Positions 24,626 to 28,635 of a stretch of 28,635 nucleotides of DNA are shown here, piece by piece (positions within the stretch are counted from its first letter, which is position 1; each line of letters starts with the position of its first letter). Position numbers and translations under genes: made by a program. This DNA comes from Fredricksoniimonas sp964643325. GTDB taxonomy: Bacteria; Omnitrophota; Gorgyraeia; Zapsychrales; Fredricksoniimonadaceae. The notes under the pieces are model-generated. The model had not been told where the DNA came from. It was given only the letters and a program-made list of their open reading frames with translations, and did not search any database. The stretch spans positions 1 to 28,635 of the forward strand of contig CAZXSE010000014.1 in NCBI GenBank assembly GCA_964643325.1, written 5' to 3'.

Positions 24626-25362
24626 TTCCGGCTCGAGAAGGCGGTATCTTCCAGACATTCGCGCAATGATGCCACGGCCGCCTCGAAGGTCGCCTGTCCG
24701 ACCTTGACGCCCCAGGCCATGTTGTCGCCGGCAAAAGCATCGATCTGCTTGATGAGCCTGGCGCGCTCGGCCTGGGTCAGGGCCAGGTCCATGCAATCCT
24801 CATCCGCGCATTCCCGCGCGCTCAGGATGACTTTCTTGAACATCATGACCGTTTCAAGCACGGCCAGGCCCGCGGCCTTGCGGTCGGCAGCGAGGCGGCG
24901 CAGCTGCACCTGAAGCTGCGCCTCGTTAAAATCCCGCGGAACACCTTTGGCCTTGAACCGCTGATAGGCCTGCCACAGCCGGCGCTCGCTCGAACTGACA
25001 ATGATGTGCTGCTGATAGGCGCCCATCGCGTCATAGGCAACCTTGCGGATGAGCATATTCTTTGAGGTAAGGTATTTGACCAGATAATTCTTGGCAACAC
25101 GCAATTCGGTATTATCAATGGTCCTGTCATCGATCAGGGTCTTAATGGCGTCGAGCTCCGAGCCCGCGGTCCGCGCGAGCTTCTGCTCCATCAACAGGCG
25201 TTGCTCTAAGCGGCCATAATAGGCAAGGCTCTGGACATAGCTCTTGGCAAAAGCGTACTTGTCGATGTCGGGATTGTTCTCCTGGAAAGGCGTCTTGCTT
25301 TCGGCGAAAGAAGGCGCGGCCAGGAACAAGGCCAGGAATACTGCAGTACAGATACAACGCAT
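24622..25362 (-). CDS. Secreted alpha-helical protein of unknown function
   Basis: I do not recognise this 246-residue family. It has a clear signal peptide (MRCICTAVFLALFLAAPSFA, cut before ESKTP). The mature part is mainly helical and charged, with 'VQSLAYYGRLEQRLLMEQKLA', 'LRVAKNYLVKYLTSKNMLIRKVAYDAMG' and 'LQVQLRRLAADRKAAG' segments. One cysteine pair sits in ARECADEDCMDL, and a further Cys is near the C-terminus. The ATG at 25362 is favoured because GAGAGG lies 7 nt upstream; a GTG at 25377 would add five residues. Its stop overlaps the addA start by four bases (ATGA), an odd coupling of an exported protein with a cytoplasmic DNA-repair enzyme. Confidence 0.85.
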   Translation of the reverse strand: MRCICTAVFLALFLAAPSFAESKTPFQENNPDIDKYAFAKSYVQSLAYYGRLEQRLLMEQKLARTAGSELDAIKTLIDDRTIDNTELRVAKNYLVKYLTSKNMLIRKVAYDAMGAYQQHIIVSSSERRLWQAYQRFKAKGVPRDFNEAQLQVQLRRLAADRKAAGLAVLETVMMFKKVILSARECADEDCMDLALTQAERARLIKQIDAFAGDNMAWGVKVGQATFEAAVASLRECLEDTAFSSRK

Positions 25363-25384
25363 GGGACAACCTCTCACCAGCGGA

Positions 25385-25747
25385 TCACACCCCCAGGATC
25401 TTCTCGATCTTGACCAGAAGGTCCTGCGGCTTGCACGTTTTATGAAGATACTCGATCCCCATCAATCCCAGGATGCGCGGATCGATCTCCTGATCGCGCG
25501 TCGTCAGCAGGATGATCGGGATGTCTTTTAGCGCGGCGTCCATCTTCAGCGTACGGCACACATCATAACCGTTGAGTTCCGGCATCATGATGTCGAGGAC
25601 GATCAGGTCGGGATGGCATTTGCGCGCCGCGATCATGGCATCAATGCCATCATTCGCCTTGAGGACATCATAGCCCTTGTTCCCGAGTATCTCGCTCAAC
25701 AACTTGCGGATAACGGGATCATCATCAACAATAAGGATCTTTTTCAT
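25385..25747 (-). CDS. Single-domain (CheY-like) response regulator
   Basis: This 120-residue receiver-only protein has the acidic cluster DDD (8-10), phospho-acceptor Asp52 in LIVLDIMMP, Thr82/Thr83 in LLTTRD and the likely conserved Lys103 in EYLHKTCKP. The proline that normally follows that lysine is Thr here. It lacks an output domain. It is the first gene of the run leading into the secreted protein, addA and addB, with a promoter and a terminator-like hairpin just upstream. It is not a close copy of the second regulator at 18377-18751. The cognate kinase is not in the window. Confidence 0.93.
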   Translation of the reverse strand: MKKILIVDDDPVIRKLLSEILGNKGYDVLKANDGIDAMIAARKCHPDLIVLDIMMPELNGYDVCRTLKMDAALKDIPIILLTTRDQEIDPRILGLMGIEYLHKTCKPQDLLVKIEKILGV

Positions 25748-25768
25748 TGCCGGCTAACCCCTCGTGTC

Positions 25769-25786
25769 AAAAAAGGCCCGCGGCCT
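25769..25786 (-). terminator. Terminator-like hairpin in the leader of the response-regulator operon
   Basis: On the minus strand AGGCC and GGCCT form a 5-bp stem around GCG, followed at once by TTTTTT including the stem end. It lies about 20 nt before the regulator ATG and downstream of the promoter at 25819-25846. It could therefore attenuate that transcript, or terminate read-through from the gene upstream. Confidence 0.5.
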
Positions 25787-25818
25787 CTCGTTGGGCATGC
25801 GCGGGGATCTGATAAAGC

Positions 25819-25846
25819 ATTATAACATCAAGACAGACGGGGGCAA
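25819..25846 (-). promoter_or_regulatory. Sigma70-type promoter upstream of the response regulator
   Basis: On the minus strand TTGCCC (25846-25841) and a perfect TATAAT (25824-25819) are 16 nt apart, directly after the end of the DUF4380-like gene. The predicted start near 25812 gives a leader of roughly 65 nt that contains the hairpin at 25769-25786. Confidence 0.6.
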
Positions 25847-25866
25847 TCACGACCGTAATATAATTC

Positions 25867-26748
25867 TCAACAGGCGCGCACGCGCCAGAACTGGGTCATG
25901 GATATTTCCCCGCCTGCAGGAATGAGCGACAGAGGGCTGTGAACCTCGATCTCGCCGTAAGGATGCTGCGCTGAATTGAAAACCTCGGCCATGGACCGGT
26001 GCGCGTAAGCCTTATTAGGGGCAATGTTAAAAACGCGGGTCATCACGACCGGCCCCTGATGCGCCGGCTTATGCACCATGACCCGGCCCTCGCGCAACAT
26101 GGCGCCGAACTTAAAACACACCGGCGCCTCGCAAGGCACCACGGCCATGGCGCCCTTCTTCGACGGAACGATCCCCGGATCCGGCAATGTGGGGTCCTCG
26201 TGATAATACGAACGCACCTGCGCGGGCTCCGCCGGCAAATGCGCTTCAAAAGGACGCAGGATCTGCGTGACGTTCCATATCCCTTTGGTCACGGCGTGCG
26301 CGTTGCGGTTGCGCAGCGTCTCAACAAGGACAATGTCACCCGTGGCAAGGGCACCGACACGGCGCACGATCTGCAGGCCTGTTTCCCGGCACACAGGGCT
26401 GATCATCACCGAAGCACCGCCGTCCTCTTCATACGCGTACGCGCCCGCGTCAAGATCAACAGAAGGTGTCTTTTCCAGCCACTCTTTTTCAGGCGCGACC
26501 CATGTCTTGTCACCGCCGAAGATCGGGAACCCGAACCCGCGCTTGAACGCGGCAAGATCGGCGATATCCCCGGCGGGTAATTGCGGAAGGCTCCCCCGCC
26601 CCTGCTCGGGAACGTAGAACAATTCCTCACCGCGGAATTTAAGCGACATGATCCGTCCGCCGAGCGCGGGCACAAGGCCGAGCACAAGATCATGACACAT
26701 GATCTCATATCCGCTCCAGCCGTAAACATCTGCCGCGACCGTATCCAT
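25867..26748 (-). CDS. DUF4380-like protein with galactose-mutarotase-type fold
   Basis: The 293-residue product begins with a pattern typical of DUF4380 and aldose-epimerase-like beta-sandwich proteins, 'YEIMCHDLVLGLVPALGGRI' then 'SLKFRGEELFYVPE' (about 12-48). It continues with beta-rich sequence: 'GDKTWVAPEKEW', 'GLQIVRRVGALATGDIVLVETLRN' and 'FGAMLREGRVMVHKPAHQG'. These proteins are presumed to bind carbohydrates, but no reaction is established for this group. No signal peptide is visible. I chose the ATG at 26748, with GAGG 7 nt upstream and 10 nt after the lipoprotein stop. A start at 27087 would add 113 residues that are only an off-frame reading of the TPR gene. Confidence 0.8.
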   Translation of the reverse strand: MDTVAADVYGWSGYEIMCHDLVLGLVPALGGRIMSLKFRGEELFYVPEQGRGSLPQLPAGDIADLAAFKRGFGFPIFGGDKTWVAPEKEWLEKTPSVDLDAGAYAYEEDGGASVMISPVCRETGLQIVRRVGALATGDIVLVETLRNRNAHAVTKGIWNVTQILRPFEAHLPAEPAQVRSYYHEDPTLPDPGIVPSKKGAMAVVPCEAPVCFKFGAMLREGRVMVHKPAHQGPVVMTRVFNIAPNKAYAHRSMAEVFNSAQHPYGEIEVHSPLSLIPAGGEISMTQFWRVRAC

Positions 26749-26758
26749 CCCTGGTCCT

Positions 26759-27133
26759 CTATTTGCTCTCATTGATCTGCCTGATGCGCGCGAGGGCCTG
26801 CTGGCCCCAGAAATCCTCGTCGCCATGGTCGGCCACAATGCGGTTGTAAAGCGCGAGGGCCTCCTTGTCCTGGCTGAGCATCTGGTAACAATGCGCCAGG
26901 TAGTACAAGGCCACCCTGAAGATCCTGCTGTCCGGGAATTGCCCGGTATATTCATGGAAGAGGTCTCTGGCGCGGGCGTATTGCCCTTTTTGATAACTGT
27001 CCAAAGCCCTGTCGTAGAGTTCCGAGGGAGAAGTATAACGGGGCGCGGCGTCTTCCTGTTCGGGCAGCATTGCGCAACCGCCCGCACCGATGCCCGCCAC
27101 GATCATGAAAAGAATGAACAATGCCCTGCACAT
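26759..27133 (-). CDS. Small TPR lipoprotein (YbgF/BamD-like repeat)
   Basis: This 124-residue protein has a lipoprotein-type signal (MCRALFILFMIVAGIGAGGC) with the acylated Cys probably at 20. The lipobox is AGG-C, with Ala instead of the usual Leu at -3. The mature part carries two to three tetratricopeptide-like repeats: 'ELYDRALDSYQKGQYARARD', 'FRVALYYLAHCYQMLSQDKEALALYNRIV' and 'WGQQALARI'. Such TPRs mediate protein contacts in envelope assembly. It is far shorter than BamD, so it is not called bamD. It lies 24 nt after trpB and 10 nt before the DUF4380-like gene. Lgt and LspA, which would process it, are encoded in this window. Confidence 0.87.
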   Translation of the reverse strand: MCRALFILFMIVAGIGAGGCAMLPEQEDAAPRYTSPSELYDRALDSYQKGQYARARDLFHEYTGQFPDSRIFRVALYYLAHCYQMLSQDKEALALYNRIVADHGDEDFWGQQALARIRQINESK

Positions 27134-27157
27134 GGATCTGCCTGCCCCGCCGCAATT

Positions 27158-28549
27158 TTACCAGCGGCCCGACTTGCGCTGAGGCGCCGGATGGACTTTC
27201 TGGACACGCGCCAGCGACCGCTTGATCTCGTCGTGCGGAATGCGCGAACTTTCAAGCTTGCCGCTCAAATACCGATCGTAACCCGCAAGGTCCAGAAGGC
27301 CGTGGCCGCTCAAATTAAAGAGGATCACTTTCTTTTTGCCTTCTTTTTTGGCCTTCACGGCCTCCTTGATAACGGCGGCAACAGCATTTGACGTTTCCGG
27401 AGCAATGACGAACCCTTCGGTCCTGGCCCAGGTGATCGCGGCCTCATAACTATGAAGCTGGTCAACAGCCTGCGGTTTCAACAAGCCCTCGACGATCGCC
27501 TGGCTCACCAGGGGCGCCATCCCGTGATACCGGAGCCCGCCCGCATGGATCGCCGGCGGAACAAAATGGGAACCCAGGGTGTGCATGGGCAACAGCGGCG
27601 TCATGGCCGCGACATCGCCGTGGTCGTACGCGAACAGGCCCTTTGTCATCTTGGGGCATGCCGCGGACTCGACGGGAATGATCTCGATCTTGGCGCCATG
27701 GATCTTTTCCTGAACAAAAGGAAAAGAGATCCCGGCAAAATTACTGCCGCCACCCGCGCAGCCGATGACCACATCAGGATTCTTGATGCCGACCTTCTTA
27801 AGCTGCTTTTGGGCTTCGAGGCCGATGATGGTCTGGTGCAGCAACACATGATTAAGGACGCTGCCGAGCGAATACCGGGTCTTGCCGGTCTTGTCCGTGA
27901 CCGCCATCTCGATCGCTTCGCTGATGGCCATGCCAAGACTGCCGGGCGTATCAGGCATTTCTTTGAGCACCGCGCGTCCTGCCTGCGTCTCATTCGACGG
28001 GCTCGCAATGCATTTGGCGCCCCAAAGACCCATCATGATCTTACGCAGCGGCTTCTGTTCGAAACTCACGCGCACCATGTAAACCTTGCATTCAAGGCCG
28101 AACACATGGCAGGCAAAAGAGAGCGCCGTACCCCACTGGCCCGCGCCCGTCTCTGTTGTCAGGCGCTTGATGCCGGCCTGCCTGTTATACCAGGCCTGCG
28201 CCACGGCCGTATTGGTCTTATGACTTCCGGCGGGAGAAACGCTCTCGTCCTTATAATAGATCTGCGCGGGGGTCTTAAGATAGCGCTCCAGGCTGACCGC
28301 GCGCCTTAAGGGCGACGGCCTCCAGCGGAACAGGACCTCCCTGACCTCCTCGGGAATGTCGATCCAGCGCTTGCGGCTCATCTCCTGCTCGATCAAATTC
28401 GCCGGGAACACAGGCGCCAGCATTTCAGGCCTGATGACCTGTCCATCCGGCGTCAGGGGCGGCAACATGGGTGTTGGCAGGTCCGCGGCAAGGTTGTACC
28501 ACTTGCGCGGCATGTCTTTTTCATCAAGAAAGACTTTGATCTGGTCCAT
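27158..28549 (-). CDS. trpB: TrpB2-type tryptophan synthase beta chain
   Basis: This 463-residue PLP enzyme condenses indole with serine to give tryptophan. The extended N-terminus (PRKWYNLAADLP..PLPPLTP-like), 'RPSPLRRAVSLERYLKTPAQIYYKDE' region and overall length place it in the TrpB2 subgroup rather than the classical about 400-residue TrpB1. PLP-binding Lys111 is in AGSHKTNTA. The catalytic Glu is in TETGAGQWG, the phosphate loop is GCAGGGSNF, and 'NLSGHGLLDL' closes the C-terminal domain. TrpB2 proteins often work without a tight TrpA partner, and no trpA is visible here. GGGGG 5 nt upstream supports the ATG at 28549. Some TrpB2 act on O-phosphoserine or serve indole salvage; the substrate is not determined by sequence. 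Confidence 0.95.
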   Translation of the reverse strand: MDQIKVFLDEKDMPRKWYNLAADLPTPMLPPLTPDGQVIRPEMLAPVFPANLIEQEMSRKRWIDIPEEVREVLFRWRPSPLRRAVSLERYLKTPAQIYYKDESVSPAGSHKTNTAVAQAWYNRQAGIKRLTTETGAGQWGTALSFACHVFGLECKVYMVRVSFEQKPLRKIMMGLWGAKCIASPSNETQAGRAVLKEMPDTPGSLGMAISEAIEMAVTDKTGKTRYSLGSVLNHVLLHQTIIGLEAQKQLKKVGIKNPDVVIGCAGGGSNFAGISFPFVQEKIHGAKIEIIPVESAACPKMTKGLFAYDHGDVAAMTPLLPMHTLGSHFVPPAIHAGGLRYHGMAPLVSQAIVEGLLKPQAVDQLHSYEAAITWARTEGFVIAPETSNAVAAVIKEAVKAKKEGKKKVILFNLSGHGLLDLAGYDRYLSGKLESSRIPHDEIKRSLARVQKVHPAPQRKSGRW

Positions 28550-28567
28550 GTTACCCCCGGGTCATTT

Positions 28568-28598
28568 TCCCTTGCCGCATATGTAACGCGGCAAGGGA
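28568..28598 (-). promoter_or_regulatory. Perfect 11-bp hairpin upstream of trpB
   Basis: Arms at 28568-28578 and 28588-28598 are perfectly complementary (core cccttgccgc / gcggcaaggg) around a 9-nt loop. It begins about 10 nt after the stop of the preceding gene and lies about 20 nt before the trpB start. On the minus strand AAAATG rather than a T-tract follows, so it is not a standard terminator for the upstream gene. On the plus strand T6 follows after about 14 nt, too far for a typical one. Confidence 0.6.
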
Positions 28599-28608
28599 GC
28601 CTGATCTG

Positions 28609-28635
28609 TTATTTTTTGGCCGGTGCTGCCGCCTG
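28609..28635 (-). CDS. C-terminal end of an unidentified gene (partial)
   Basis: The minus strand reads QAAAPAKK followed by a TAA stop at 28611-28609, and the rest lies beyond the window. An Ala/Pro/Lys-rich tail is common at the ends of ribosomal and other basic proteins, but eight residues cannot identify it. The hairpin that follows and the same orientation as trpB support a real gene end. Confidence 0.45.
   Translation of the reverse strand, partial: QAAAPAKK

Noticed and set aside
24626..24796. N-terminal extension of addA from 24796
   Set aside because: It lies wholly within the preceding secreted-protein gene. The ATG at 24625 sits in a typical ATGA overlap and matches the family N-terminus before Walker A.
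26749..27087. N-terminal extension of the DUF4380-like gene from a start at 27087
   Set aside because: The added 113 residues are an off-frame reading of the TPR lipoprotein gene, and the ATG at 26748 has a proper ribosome-binding site.

Overview
All recognisable genes in this window lie on the minus strand. The sequence is GC-rich with AT-rich gene gaps, and it looks like the chromosome of a Gram-negative-type bacterium. It carries MreBCD/PBP2, Lgt/LspA lipoprotein processing, a lipoprotein, and secreted proteins with signal peptides. The long protein built from 'NVGIGS..P..LDV.G' repeats, the AddAB-type recombination nuclease, the DksA/TraR-like protein and the TrpB2-type tryptophan synthase together fit an uncultivated Omnitrophota/PVC-like lineage. 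That placement is inference; no rRNA or other marker in the window fixes it.

Layout, read in the direction of transcription (high to low coordinates). (1) 28609-28635 is the tail of an unidentified gene. It is followed by trpB2 (27158-28549), a small TPR lipoprotein and a DUF4380-like sugar-mutarotase-fold protein. (2) A sigma70-like promoter followed by a terminator-like hairpin precedes a long co-oriented block: CheY-like regulator, secreted hypothetical protein, addA, addB, second CheY-like regulator, yggS and proC. Many junctions overlap by 1-20 nt. A tandem array of about 41-bp hairpin repeats separates yggS from proC. (3) mtnP stands alone, flanked on both sides by long hairpins (16676-16786 and 15646-15766). 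These share a loop and architecture but have different outer arms. (4) A strong promoter almost touching the ATG starts ileS, apparently leaderless. It is followed by a DksA/TraR-like gene, lspA, lgt and an RluD-family pseudouridine synthase. (5) A TATAAT promoter drives a membrane-anchored coiled-coil protein coupled to aroA. (6) A promoter overlapping the aroA stop drives mreB-mreC-mreD-mrdA, the rod-shape/elongation operon. (7) The last 3.67 kb is one open frame, cut by the window edge. It encodes a secreted repeat protein with a 438-residue super-repeat.

Functionally this is mainly core housekeeping: cell-wall elongation, lipoprotein maturation, translation, shikimate/proline/tryptophan metabolism, methylthioadenosine salvage and double-strand-break repair. 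The accessory-looking parts are the giant repeat protein, the two flanking hairpins, the hairpin repeat array, and several unclassified secreted or membrane proteins embedded in housekeeping operons. No rRNA, tRNA, CRISPR array, transposase or phage gene was recognised.
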